Origin: CAYUFB01 sp964444125
GTDB lineage: Bacteria; Patescibacteriota; Dojkabacteria; B142; JAFGMG01
DNA: 64,000 nt
Assembly (NCBI GenBank): GCA_964444125.1
Contig: CAYUFB010000002.1
Coordinates: 1-64,000 of the forward strand
Direction: 5' to 3'
The position numbers and the translations under genes are program-made. The stretch's first letter is position 1, and the number at the start of each line of letters is the position of its first letter. The notes below the pieces were generated by a model, which was given only the letters and a program-made list of their open reading frames with translations, made no database searches and was not told the origin of the DNA. Of this stretch, positions 43,626 to 52,851 are shown in pieces.

Positions 43626-45788
43626 TTAGTCCTGACCCTGATTGCCTTGCAAGAATGATTCAATATCATTGACCAATATGTCTCTTGGCTTACTTCCCTT
43701 CGCTGGACCCACCACGCCGTACTTTTGCAATTCATCAAGAAGTCTTGCAGCTCTGTTGTACCCGACACTTAGTTTTCTTTGAATCAAGGAAGAAGATCCT
43801 TTGCCAGCAGCGACAACCACTCTTGCAGCATCAGCAAAAAGCTCATCATCAGAGAATTTGGCACTTGCTCTAGCTCCTGCAGGAAGATTTGGATCAGCCT
43901 GTCTTTCTATTATTTCGTCATTGTATTCAACCTCATCAACTTGACCTTTAAGGAATTTGACTACTCTTTGCACCTCATCTTGGGTGATAAGTACACCTTG
44001 AAGTCTATAAGGTTTGTTCTTGTCTGGTTCCTTAAATAACAAATCTCCCATACCAAGAAGGGACTCTGATCCGATTTGATCTAAGATAACTCTTGAATCA
44101 ATCTGTGTAGTAACGCTCATTCCGATTCTACCTGGGATGTTTGCTTTGATCAGACCTGTAATGACATCAACTGAAGGTCTTTGTGTAGCCAAGATCAAAT
44201 GAATACCCGTAGCTCTAGCTTTTTGAGCAAGTCTGACGATTGAAGATTCAATTTCTGCTCCTCCGGTCATCATCATATCGGCCATCTCGTCAATTACTAT
44301 TACAATATAAGGCAATGCTGCAAACCCCTTTTTTCCATTATATCCTTCAATATTTCTAACCATCGATTCTCTAAAGAGTGTATAACGCTGTTCCATTTCT
44401 GCTAATGCCCATTTCAATGCGTTATTTACCTTTTCCATTTCAGTGATAACAGGTGTTAATAGGTGAGGAATTCCGTTATAGTCCGATAATTCCACTTGTT
44501 TTGGATCGACCATGATGAATCTAATCTCATCTGGTGATTTGTACATCAAAAGACTCATGATAAAGGAGTTGGTCAATACTGATTTGCCTGATCCTGTTGC
44601 TCCAGCAATAAGTAAGTGGGGCATTTTCTGAATATCAGCGATTATATTGTCTCCTGCGATGTTTTTGCCAACGGTAACAGGTAATTTCCTCTTTGGATTT
44701 TGCATCTCATCATCTGTAGCAAGCTCTTTGAAGAAGACAGCTTCTCTGCTTGTATTTGGGACTTCAATACCTATATAACTAGTGCCTGGAATAGGTGCTT
44801 CTATTCTAACGGCATTTGATGCTACTGCTAATGCTAGAGCGATGTCATTTTTTAGATTTGCGATTTTTGATACCTTTGTCCCAAGTGGTATGTCTATGGC
44901 ATATTGAGTCACAGTTGGCCCAATAGCGACATTTACTACTTTTGCATTGATCGCAAAGCTTCTAAGGGTTTGCTCAATGATCTCAGATTTGCCCTTGATA
45001 TCTTCTCTCGTTTGTTTTTTTGTTGGTGGATTATTAAGCAAATCCATTGGTGGTAATTGCCAGTTCGGGTATTGCAACTCTTCATTAGCAAGAGTCTCTT
45101 GGTCTCTATTTTGTTGATTATTGATAGTTTTAAGTTCTACTGGTTTGTTTTGTTCGGGTAATTTATCTACATTAGAAAAATTGTCCAGCCTTTTATTGAA
45201 ATCGCCGAAAGTCTCTGCTGGTTGAGGATTTGTATCTTCCTCTTTGACTTCTTTAGAAGCAATTGCAACGAATAATGCTTTGATATTGGTAAATATTTTG
45301 CTGAAAAACTCAGTAATTGTCATAACAAATATTAATGGGATCGAGATGATGAATAGAATAATTGCAAAAAGCATAGTGAATTGAGCAAATATCTGTCTTT
45401 CGAAAAATCTTGAAATATGATATCCAGCAAGTCCTCCAATGCCTCCATCTTGTGCTGTCTCAAATAATAGCTCTTTGTCCGCAACGAGAGTGAAAATGAT
45501 TAGCAAAGAAAAAATAAACAGAAACTGTCCGAATAAACTTCGTGCAGAATTGAGAGTATATTTCACATTGAACAAGCTTAGCGAGGTATTCAAAAAGAAA
45601 ATCCCTGCTAATATGGTGACATTTCCAAAAATTGATTTAGTGAATTTGAGTACTGCCGATTCTGAATTTATAAGGGTGATTGTGCAAAGTATAAACAGCA
45701 CCAAGAAAACTAAACCCAAGAAAGTTTGAGTCTCTTTGCTGTTGTATGTCACAGATGTTCTTTTTTTTGGTCTTCCTCTTCTTCCCAT
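43626..45788 (-). CDS. ftsK: FtsK/SpoIIIE DNA translocase
   Basis: The 720-residue protein has four N-terminal membrane helices, a linker, and the RecA-like motor: AGATGSGKS (Walker A), FIMVDPKQVELSDYNGIPH, IVIVIDEMADMMMT (Walker B) and ATQRPSVDVITGLIKANIPG. The C-terminal gamma winged helix (RKLSVGYNRAARLLDELQ) reads polarising DNA sequences. It pumps chromosome DNA at division. TACACT lies 7 nt before the ATG on the minus strand. It is downstream of the trmD-EamA-GH18 set on the same strand. Confidence 0.96.
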   Translation of the reverse strand: MGRRGRPKKRTSVTYNSKETQTFLGLVFLVLFILCTITLINSESAVLKFTKSIFGNVTILAGIFFLNTSLSLFNVKYTLNSARSLFGQFLFIFSLLIIFTLVADKELLFETAQDGGIGGLAGYHISRFFERQIFAQFTMLFAIILFIISIPLIFVMTITEFFSKIFTNIKALFVAIASKEVKEEDTNPQPAETFGDFNKRLDNFSNVDKLPEQNKPVELKTINNQQNRDQETLANEELQYPNWQLPPMDLLNNPPTKKQTREDIKGKSEIIEQTLRSFAINAKVVNVAIGPTVTQYAIDIPLGTKVSKIANLKNDIALALAVASNAVRIEAPIPGTSYIGIEVPNTSREAVFFKELATDDEMQNPKRKLPVTVGKNIAGDNIIADIQKMPHLLIAGATGSGKSVLTNSFIMSLLMYKSPDEIRFIMVDPKQVELSDYNGIPHLLTPVITEMEKVNNALKWALAEMEQRYTLFRESMVRNIEGYNGKKGFAALPYIVIVIDEMADMMMTGGAEIESSIVRLAQKARATGIHLILATQRPSVDVITGLIKANIPGRIGMSVTTQIDSRVILDQIGSESLLGMGDLLFKEPDKNKPYRLQGVLITQDEVQRVVKFLKGQVDEVEYNDEIIERQADPNLPAGARASAKFSDDELFADAARVVVAAGKGSSSLIQRKLSVGYNRAARLLDELQKYGVVGPAKGSKPRDILVNDIESFLQGNQGQD

Positions 45789-45843
45789 CGTAAATAGTGT
45801 ACAGTTTATATATAGAAGGGGTCAAGGCGGGTCGGGGCAAAAT

Positions 45844-46980
45844 TTATTTAATTATCGAGTAATCAAATTGCAAATCACCACCGAGTCGCCAAAAACTTAT
45901 CCCAGCGAGATTGCTTTTCTTAGCCTTTTGATAGCGTTTTTGGACATCGCTTTCGTCTATATATACCAAGATTCTGTCATTTCCATCTCTTTTGTAGGAT
46001 GCATATCGTTCGCCCCAAAGCGGAATCTCTTCAATTGTTGCATTATATTTTTCGGTTATCTCCTTGATTTGATCGTAGGTATAAGCGTCAGCTTGCAGTT
46101 TCTCTTCGGGAGCTTGAGGCATCAAGTTGGTTACTATGTTGATCTCGCTTGCTGCCCAGTTGTAGCCATAATTATGTACCCCAAGGTGAATCTTTTTCTT
46201 TGGAATTTTCTTTATTGCCTCGTTGATCACCAGGTCAACCCAAAGAATTGGAGCTATTGGTCCGGGTGTCTTTTGGGCCTGACTGGAATAATCATAAGCC
46301 ATAATTCTTATTTCATCTGCATGTTTAGACAGAAATGCCCAATCTTGAACTTGTCTAGTTTCTTTCAGGGTCGGATATATTGTATTTTCGCCCCATTTGG
46401 CAAGTACTGTAATCGAAAAGGTGAGATTACTACCCTTTTCCTTTTCGATTTCTCTTATTCCTTTGTTAAGTTTGATTACAAATTCTTGATATTTTTCTTT
46501 ATCGCTTAATTTCGTGGATTCATAATCTAGGTCGATACCATCAAAGTTATTCTTATCGATCTCATCAAGTATCTGTTTTAAATGCCTATCAAAACTTTCT
46601 TGATTCTGTAGTACCTTTGTAAAAATCTCATGATCAAACATTGCAATTGATGGTACAAATGCAATTTCATTGTCCTGGGCGTATTTTTGTAAAGATGTAA
46701 ATTTTGTATTTTTCTTCAATAAGCTTCCATCTTCGTTTACTTCATATAGAACTGGCATAACTAGATAAAAAGTATCTGGGTTTTGCTCGAGAGTCTTAAG
46801 GCCTCTTTCTATATCCCAGTAGGGGATCCAAGCGGAGATTTTGGTCTCTTCTGAAGTTGTTTCTGTTTTGTCTTGTTTTGGTGTTTTGATTATCTCTTGT
46901 GTATCGGTTTTATTTAGAAACAAATATACCCCAAGAAATACAAATAGTATGAAAATTATAAAGAGTATTATCCTTCTCAT
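45844..46980 (-). CDS. Anchored GH18-like glycosidase (YaaH type)
   Basis: The 378-residue protein has an N-terminal signal anchor (about residues 4-24) and a GH18 barrel. The catalytic DxxDxDxE motif is present in FDGIDLDYEST. Other landmarks are SAWIPYWD at the start of the barrel, IMAYDYSS and LAGISFWRLGGD at the end. YaaH-type members act on peptidoglycan or chitin-like chains at the cell surface. It follows the EamA gene by 6 nt and is probably in one operon with trmD. Confidence 0.86.
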   Translation of the reverse strand: MRRIILFIIFILFVFLGVYLFLNKTDTQEIIKTPKQDKTETTSEETKISAWIPYWDIERGLKTLEQNPDTFYLVMPVLYEVNEDGSLLKKNTKFTSLQKYAQDNEIAFVPSIAMFDHEIFTKVLQNQESFDRHLKQILDEIDKNNFDGIDLDYESTKLSDKEKYQEFVIKLNKGIREIEKEKGSNLTFSITVLAKWGENTIYPTLKETRQVQDWAFLSKHADEIRIMAYDYSSQAQKTPGPIAPILWVDLVINEAIKKIPKKKIHLGVHNYGYNWAASEINIVTNLMPQAPEEKLQADAYTYDQIKEITEKYNATIEEIPLWGERYASYKRDGNDRILVYIDESDVQKRYQKAKKSNLAGISFWRLGGDLQFDYSIIK

Positions 46981-46986
46981 TATTGT

Positions 46987-47829
46987 TTATGTAATTTGTA
47001 CTAAAATTGCACCAATTATTGCGAGTATCACGGCTATAATCTTTTTAAGAGCCAGGTCTTTTTCTTTCAGATATAGGTATTCTGCAAAAAATGTAATAAC
47101 TAAAAATGATTCCGTGGTCACAATTATTGTGCTTTGTTCACCAGTATTTAGTGCATTATTTAGAAATAGATAGCCAAATGCAGCAAATACTGAGGAAGAA
47201 ATAATTAGTTTGTAATCTTTTGTAAATATTTTTTTCGATCTATTCTTCCAGTCTGGCATCATAATTACATTGATTATTGCCCCAAAAGCTAATACTAAAA
47301 AGGTAAGTTGCATGACGCTAAAATGTTTAAAAAAGTAACTGTAGGAGGTAATTATGAAAGCATAAATAATTGTTGCAGCAAGTTCTAGATATATTCCTCT
47401 TGCGGATTTTGTGTTCTTTAGGTTCTGGTATAAAAGTAAGCCTGCAGATACTGCAAAAAACAGACCAATTAATTTGATCGCACTAAATGATTCTCCTAGC
47501 ACCAATACGTCTAGAAAAAATATCCAGACCATGCGTAATCTACCGACTGCACCTTGGATAGAGGGGGATATGAAATTAACTGCCTTGTTTTTTAGATAAT
47601 TATGAAGTACGACAAACGAAATCATTAGGATTATCATTGTCCATGCAGTAGGGTTGTTTGTGAAATTCTTTTCAGATAATAGAAAAGGAGATACTATAAT
47701 CGCTCCAATAAAGCTGAACCAAAATGAATAGGCCCATGCGTCTTTGTTACCCTTAAGTAGCTTTCTAGTTAGAATGCCCGCTATTGTATAAAACAGCGCT
47801 GAAAGTAAGGCATATATAAACCAGTTCAT
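46987..47829 (-). CDS. EamA/DMT-family transporter
   Basis: The 280-residue protein has ten predicted membrane helices in two EamA repeats, beginning WFIYALLSALFYTIAG and with a second repeat from about residue 145. It transports an unknown small metabolite. It is intact, unlike the paralogue at 21325-22231. It lies 6 nt after trmD and 6 nt before the GH18 gene on the same strand. Confidence 0.86.
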   Translation of the reverse strand: MNWFIYALLSALFYTIAGILTRKLLKGNKDAWAYSFWFSFIGAIIVSPFLLSEKNFTNNPTAWTMIILMISFVVLHNYLKNKAVNFISPSIQGAVGRLRMVWIFFLDVLVLGESFSAIKLIGLFFAVSAGLLLYQNLKNTKSARGIYLELAATIIYAFIITSYSYFFKHFSVMQLTFLVLAFGAIINVIMMPDWKNRSKKIFTKDYKLIISSSVFAAFGYLFLNNALNTGEQSTIIVTTESFLVITFFAEYLYLKEKDLALKKIIAVILAIIGAILVQIT

Positions 47830-47835
47830 TTATTA

Positions 47836-48498
47836 TTATCTAATAAGTTTTTTCATTTTTTCCTTCCAAAGAGTGATTTTCTCATGATTGCCTGATAGAA
47901 GTACCTCAGGAACTTTCAATTCTTTTCCGTTCAAGTTGTATACGGCTGGTTTGGTATATATAGGATATTGGATGGTGGAGTCATCATCATAAAACGAATC
48001 GGTCTTGGGGGTTGATTCATTGCCTACAACATTGGGGATCAGCCTCGAGACACTGTCTACAACAACCATTGCTGGTATTTCGCCTCCAGTTAGGACATAA
48101 TTTCCTATTGATATTTGCATATCGCAAACTTCGTCTAATATCCTTTGATCGAAGCCTTCGTAGTGTCCTGCAAGTATGATGACGTGATCAAAGTCTTTTG
48201 CAATTCTTTTGGCTGTTGATTGCTTGTAGGTTTCACCTTTGGCAGTCATCGCTATTACTAATGAGTTTTCTTTTTTCAGTTCATCAACTGCTTTGGCCAC
48301 AGGTTCAATCATAATAATCATTCCTCCTCCGCCACCATATGGAGTATCGTCAACTTGTTTATATCTGCTTTTTGACCAGTTTCGTAAGTCGTGAATGTTG
48401 ATTTTTATTATTCCTTTCTCTTGTGCTCTTTTAAGAATGCTTTCTGAAAATGGTCCTTCAAACATTTTTGGAAAAAGCGTGAGTATATCTATTTGCAT
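47836..48498 (-). CDS. trmD: tRNA (guanine37-N1)-methyltransferase
   Basis: The 220-residue SPOUT enzyme methylates G37 next to the anticodon. The knotted AdoMet site is visible in LAGHYEGFDQR and ISIGNYVLTGGE, and the substrate loop in YGGGGGMIIMIEP. Length is normal. Usual partners rpsP, rimM and rplS are absent here; instead it leads a set with an EamA transporter and a GH18 gene. Its own TATAAT lies about 26 nt upstream of the ATG. Confidence 0.95.
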   Translation of the reverse strand: MQIDILTLFPKMFEGPFSESILKRAQEKGIIKINIHDLRNWSKSRYKQVDDTPYGGGGGMIIMIEPVAKAVDELKKENSLVIAMTAKGETYKQSTAKRIAKDFDHVIILAGHYEGFDQRILDEVCDMQISIGNYVLTGGEIPAMVVVDSVSRLIPNVVGNESTPKTDSFYDDDSTIQYPIYTKPAVYNLNGKELKVPEVLLSGNHEKITLWKEKMKKLIR

Positions 48499-48571
48499 TG
48501 TTGATTATTAATTTAATTGATTATACAGTATTTAAATACTATTGGTTTGGTTATTTCTATTATGAAAATGA

Positions 48572-48577
48572 TATAAT
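48572..48577 (+). promoter_or_regulatory. -10 box for a leaderless toxin-antitoxin mRNA
   Basis: A perfect TATAAT lies six bases before the ATG at 48584. Confidence 0.65.
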
Positions 48578-48583
48578 ATTTTT

Positions 48584-48847
48584 ATGGAAAAAGAACTAAA
48601 AAAATTAATGAAAGCAAATAAAACATTGTTTTGGGATATATCAGAAGAGGCTCTAAATGGGCTTTCTCAAAATGCTGTGGTAACAAGGATTGTTGAATAT
48701 GGAGATATGGGCTCTTTCAAGAAATTAGTTGACCTAAATGCAGATTTATTGAAGGATCTTGCAAATTCCCAAATGCATAAAGGTAGAGTGAACTTGTCCA
48801 AAAGAATCATAAATTTTATAAACACATATTTTGAGTACAATTCATAA
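48584..48847 (+). CDS. Putative antitoxin of an AbiEii-like pair
   Basis: The 87-residue protein is small and helical and begins with an LFWDIS motif near residue 16, which recalls DUF6922-type proteins found beside AbiEii-like nucleotidyltransferases. This is a memory-based resemblance. The 17-bp overlap with the downstream toxin-like gene and the single promoter indicate a two-gene toxin-antitoxin operon. Confidence 0.65.
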   Translation: MEKELKKLMKANKTLFWDISEEALNGLSQNAVVTRIVEYGDMGSFKKLVDLNADLLKDLANSQMHKGRVNLSKRIINFINTYFEYNS

Positions 48848-49442
48848 GCAAGTTTTAAATGATAAACAACTTGAGCTACTTCCTCTACTACATAAGTTTT
48901 ATAAATTTTATTTAGCAGGAGGTACTGCTTTGGCTCTCCAAATTGGGCATAGGAAATCTATTGATTTTGATTTGTTTTCAAAAGAAGAAATAGACAAAAA
49001 TGCAATATTAAAAGTACTTGACCAACGAAAGGTTAATCAGATTATTGTTGATAGTATTGACGAATTCACGTTTGTTTACGATGGGGTAAAATTGACATTT
49101 TTAAATTTTCCGTTCCGGATAGAGGAGTTTGTTGATTTAGAATTTGTAAAAGCTGTTGATTTTCTTACGATTGCTGCTATGAAAGCATATGCCCTGGGTA
49201 GACGTGCTAAGTGGAAAGATTATGTTGATATTTATTTTATTATTCAAAAGGAATCCATTAATTCTATTATTCACAAAGCAGAGGAACTTTTTGGAAATTT
49301 ATTCTCAGAGAAGCTTTTTCGTTCTCAGCTTTGTTATTTTGAGGACATTGATTATTCAGAGAAGGTTGACTTCGTAGCAGATCACGAAGTTAACGATGAA
49401 CAGGTCAAGGAAACATTGAAGCGGATTGCTGTGACTTTCTAA
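48831..49442 (+). CDS. AbiEii/AbiGii-like nucleotidyltransferase toxin
   Basis: The 203-residue protein (TTG start at 48831) has the nucleotidyltransferase core: YLAGGTALALQIGHRKS followed by SIDFDLFS, giving the GG and DxD elements, and later a helical KDYVDIYFII segment. AbiEii toxins of type IV abortive-infection systems transfer nucleotides to tRNA or other targets. It is shorter than AbiEii proteins, so the target is uncertain. It converges with the FemAB gene at 49448. Confidence 0.8.
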   Translation: MSTIHKQVLNDKQLELLPLLHKFYKFYLAGGTALALQIGHRKSIDFDLFSKEEIDKNAILKVLDQRKVNQIIVDSIDEFTFVYDGVKLTFLNFPFRIEEFVDLEFVKAVDFLTIAAMKAYALGRRAKWKDYVDIYFIIQKESINSIIHKAEELFGNLFSEKLFRSQLCYFEDIDYSEKVDFVADHEVNDEQVKETLKRIAVTF

Positions 49443-49447
49443 ATTTT

Positions 49448-50494
49448 TTAGTTAGACTTTCCTTTTAGCTTCCTTTTCCAATTTTCAAACTTCTCATAAT
49501 AATGAGTGAAGTTGTATTTGAAGCTTACCGGTATGTCTCTAGCATGGATCCACTTTTCTGCACGTCCTCCAAATCCCACCTTAAATAGTCCAAGTCCAGC
49601 CCATGGGTCTTCCATGTCAAGTTCGTTTTTTTCATTTAATGGTAGTCCCCAGAAATTGTGTTTCTCTAAACCACGTTTCTTTGCTTCTTTAATTGCTTCC
49701 CACTGCATCAGATAGCTGGCAGGGATTTTTTGATACTCGCTTAAACTTCCTGAGTGATGATAAACACTTTGATTATTGTAGAAATTAAATATGGCAGAAG
49801 CTATGTATTTGCCTTCATATTTTGCAAGAAATAGAACATTTTGATCGTCTTCTAAAAAAGCTTCAAATTCATGCTTTATATAATCAAATGAATATGCTGT
49901 CCATTTGTGCCTTTGTACAGTATCTTGGAATATCTCCCAAAAAATTTCCAGTTTGCCTAGATCTTTCGTTTGTTCAATAGTCACACCCATTTTTGTCGCT
50001 TTGCGAATTAAGTATCTGGTGTTTTTGCGCATACTTTGCAGTAGGCTTTCCTCTGTGTCGTTTAGATCAAGAACCCATGTTTCTTCCGCATCAATCCCAT
50101 GCATTTGGGATTTTTTTGTTTCGGTTTCTAATATTTTTGAATTTTCGATTAATGGGCTGATTCTTACAAACCATGCACCTTCATTTTTTGCCACTTGTTT
50201 TAGCTCGCCTATTACAAACTCTACCAATCTAGTATCCTGCCAGTTTATAACTGGGCCATGTCTAAAATGGAGATACTTGCCTCTTCTTGCTTCAACCTTC
50301 GTTCCAAGTGCAACCCCAATTAAATTGTCGTTCTCATAAATACCTAAGCGAAAAATTTTTTGTTTTTGGCTTATTAGAAAATTTCCCCAATTCCATGATT
50401 GAATAAATGAGGTAGGGGAGGTCGTTTTTCCTGCATTGTTTGTTATAAATTCTTCCCAATTCTTTTTGTCTTCAATTTCTTTAATTAAATACAT
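49448..50494 (-). CDS. FemAB-family peptidyltransferase
   Basis: The 348-residue protein shares the FemA/FemX layout with the gene at 12238: SWNWGNFLISQKQKIFRLG near the start, SMRKNTRYLIRKATKMGV in the middle and LEKHNFWGLPL in the second half. It probably adds an amino acid to the peptidoglycan stem peptide. It starts 3 nt after the MurF-like gene ends, a close link to stem-peptide synthesis. Confidence 0.9.
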   Translation of the reverse strand: MYLIKEIEDKKNWEEFITNNAGKTTSPTSFIQSWNWGNFLISQKQKIFRLGIYENDNLIGVALGTKVEARRGKYLHFRHGPVINWQDTRLVEFVIGELKQVAKNEGAWFVRISPLIENSKILETETKKSQMHGIDAEETWVLDLNDTEESLLQSMRKNTRYLIRKATKMGVTIEQTKDLGKLEIFWEIFQDTVQRHKWTAYSFDYIKHEFEAFLEDDQNVLFLAKYEGKYIASAIFNFYNNQSVYHHSGSLSEYQKIPASYLMQWEAIKEAKKRGLEKHNFWGLPLNEKNELDMEDPWAGLGLFKVGFGGRAEKWIHARDIPVSFKYNFTHYYEKFENWKRKLKGKSN

Positions 50495-50497
50495 TTA

Positions 50498-52297
50498 TTA
50501 ATTTGTGATAATTAGTTTAATTAATTGTGGAGAAAATCGACCTTCAATTAGTATATTGTCACCTTCTTTAACTATGTTGTTTAGGAGTTTAACAATATCT
50601 AATTCTTGAGTTATGTGATATGTTTCAAAGTCCGCACTAGTATTTTTTATCTCTTCTATTAGTTCGATATCTGTAGAAATCAACACATCCGAATCTTTGA
50701 TGATATTTTGCGCAAGTTCTTTGTAGGCTGTTTTTTTGAAACTACCAAGTTCAATTATACCTTTTGTGATAACAAGTCTCTTTCCTTTGGTTTTGCTAAG
50801 AAGTTTTAGTGCTGATTTGAAGCCTTCTGGGTTTGTGTTATAACTATCGTCTAATACATCGGATTTGTTTATTCCGATTTTCCAAGTTAAGTGTAATTTC
50901 TCAAAATTGATTGTCTTGAGTTTGTTTGCGATCTCTTTTGTATCCATGCCCAGTTCGATTGCGACTCCAACAGCTGCTAGGGCATTTGAGATGTTGTGTC
51001 TGATTGATGTTTTGACTTCGGTTGGGTATTCAACATCTTTGTAGCGAATAACAAAGCTAAAGCCATCATCCTTTGGCGTTATGTTTTTTGCATAAAGCAT
51101 GCCTTTTGCTGGATCAGGAAACTCAGTTTTTGACTCAGGTTCAAATGAATGCGCTATTTCAGTTTCCTCGTCGATAGTATAGTACATCAATTTGCGTTTT
51201 GTAGTTTTGGTTGCCATCTGTAGACAATGTTGGTTGTTTGCATTAAATATCGCCAATCCTTCTTGTTTTAAGTTCTCAACTATTTCGTTTTTTGCCTTGA
51301 CCAGATTTGACATGGATCCAAAAAGAGAGAGATGTTGAGGAGTGATACCAGTTACAATTGATATGTCCGGAACCAACAAATTTGTTGATTGAGCAATTTC
51401 ACCTTTCTTGTATGCACCCATTTCTGCAATAAATACCTCGGTCTCTGCTTTCAGATTTCGAATAATTGACTCTGCTACACCGACTGTGGAGTTAAAGTTC
51501 TCGTCGGTTTTGGCTGTTTTGAAGCTATCCTTGATAAGTTCGTATACAATTTCTTTTGTGCTTGATTTGCCATAGCTCCCAGTGATAGCAATCACCTTAA
51601 ATCCTTTGTGTGCAGTTACTTTTGCTTTTGCACTTTTGATAGTTTTTTTCCTTTTGTATTGCGCAAGAGGTTCGGTCATCACTGCCCAAAATGCAACTGG
51701 AAAAGGGGAGGCTAGATCCATACCCAAGACCAAAATATTTGTGAGCATAAGGATGGCAATTGCTAGTGGGATTCTTTGAATATCATAGTCGTCATCAGTT
51801 TGGATCAAAATATCATCGAATCCAACAATTTGGTAGTCTAGTTTTTCTTCAACTTTCTCGATCTCTGGTCTTTGATATATTTCATAAATTGTTTTGATTG
51901 GTATGAAAAGAGGCAACACCAGAGTTATAAATGCAAGTAGGGTAATCAATAGATTTCTGATGCTTTTTTTGGGGCGAACTAGTTTGCTGGAAAGAATATC
52001 TTGTAATCTATCAAGGCCTTCGAAAATGTAGGTCGCAAATGTAAGGACAGGAATGATCAATAAATAGTTTGACGGGACAAAAAAGAATGCCAGAGAAAAG
52101 CTAAAGAGAATTAGTTGAACAAAGTTAATTAGTACTGATCTATAGCTTTTGGCCTCGTGATATTTGAGGTATGACACAATCCGATCTACTCTATATTCCT
52201 TGATCTGCCAAATATAGGTGTCATGGAAGATATTTCTAATGACAACCAGTATTGCCGGCAAGGAAAAAAATATTACTAGTAGTATAAGTCCAGTCAT
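50498..52297 (-). CDS. murF: MurF-like ligase with N-terminal membrane domain
   Basis: The 599-residue protein joins D-Ala-D-Ala (or a similar dipeptide) to UDP-MurNAc-tripeptide. Residues about 225-599 are the Mur ligase, with P-loop AITGSYGKSSTKEI, an ENFNSTVGV segment and DDSYNTNPEGFKSAL, the MurF-style C-terminal motif. The first 210 residues hold four or five membrane helices, which classic cytosolic MurF lacks, so this ligase is probably membrane-bound. The FemAB gene follows after 3 nt. Exact substrate (MurE versus MurF role) was judged from motifs. Confidence 0.85.
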   Translation of the reverse strand: MTGLILLVIFFSLPAILVVIRNIFHDTYIWQIKEYRVDRIVSYLKYHEAKSYRSVLINFVQLILFSFSLAFFFVPSNYLLIIPVLTFATYIFEGLDRLQDILSSKLVRPKKSIRNLLITLLAFITLVLPLFIPIKTIYEIYQRPEIEKVEEKLDYQIVGFDDILIQTDDDYDIQRIPLAIAILMLTNILVLGMDLASPFPVAFWAVMTEPLAQYKRKKTIKSAKAKVTAHKGFKVIAITGSYGKSSTKEIVYELIKDSFKTAKTDENFNSTVGVAESIIRNLKAETEVFIAEMGAYKKGEIAQSTNLLVPDISIVTGITPQHLSLFGSMSNLVKAKNEIVENLKQEGLAIFNANNQHCLQMATKTTKRKLMYYTIDEETEIAHSFEPESKTEFPDPAKGMLYAKNITPKDDGFSFVIRYKDVEYPTEVKTSIRHNISNALAAVGVAIELGMDTKEIANKLKTINFEKLHLTWKIGINKSDVLDDSYNTNPEGFKSALKLLSKTKGKRLVITKGIIELGSFKKTAYKELAQNIIKDSDVLISTDIELIEEIKNTSADFETYHITQELDIVKLLNNIVKEGDNILIEGRFSPQLIKLIITN

Positions 52298-52463
52298 TAT
52301 TTTTTATAAAATTATATGCTAAGTATAGCAGTAAGTAATTTGTTCGACTAGACAGATTTATTAGTAACATTATCTTTTTATTTTGCTGCTTGTCGTTAGC
52401 GTATGGTAATTAGTTTTGCTCTGTGCTAGTATTCATGTATTATTTAATTATTAAATTAGTGTT

Positions 52464-52772
52464 ATGGTAGAAGTAGTAGCGGCTGAAAAAGTCGAAGCAA
52501 AAGTAGTAAATGAAAGTTCCAATGGGACAGCGGATTTGATGGCACTTGGTTCTCTTATTCTAGGTATAATCAATCTTTGTTCATGGTGTATTCCTTTCTG
52601 TGGATGCCCAATGTCAATAATTGGACTAGTATTAGGATTTCTTGGATTGAAGTCAAAAAAGAATGCAATGTTTGCAAAGGTTGGTATCGTATTGTCAGGT
52701 TTGGGACTTCTAGCATCAATAGTAAATGGAATTGCTGGAGTTGTACTAAATACATCAACTTTTTCATTCTAA
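52464..52772 (+). CDS. Small DUF4190-like membrane protein
   Basis: The 102-residue protein has three hydrophobic segments (ALGSLILGIINL, a cysteine-containing IPFCGCPMSIIGLVLGFLG, and GIVLSGLGLLASIVNGIAG), typical of DUF4190-like proteins. Function is unknown. TAAATT (52452-52457) lies six bases before the ATG, consistent with a leaderless mRNA. A terminator follows the gene. Confidence 0.7.
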   Translation: MVEVVAAEKVEAKVVNESSNGTADLMALGSLILGIINLCSWCIPFCGCPMSIIGLVLGFLGLKSKKNAMFAKVGIVLSGLGLLASIVNGIAGVVLNTSTFSF

Positions 52773-52799
52773 AATTTGATAATTAAATCAACTTAAATA

Positions 52800-52831
52800 A
52801 AGCAGCCCAGGAAACTCGGTTGCTTTTTTTT
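52800..52831 (+). terminator. Terminator of the DUF4190-like gene
   Basis: AAGCAGCC (52800-52807) pairs with GGTTGCTT (52818-52825) with one G-U pair, followed by a run of T to 52831. It separates this gene from the hypothetical gene at 52852. Confidence 0.8.
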
Positions 52832-52851
52832 ATATATAATTTGTTAATCAT

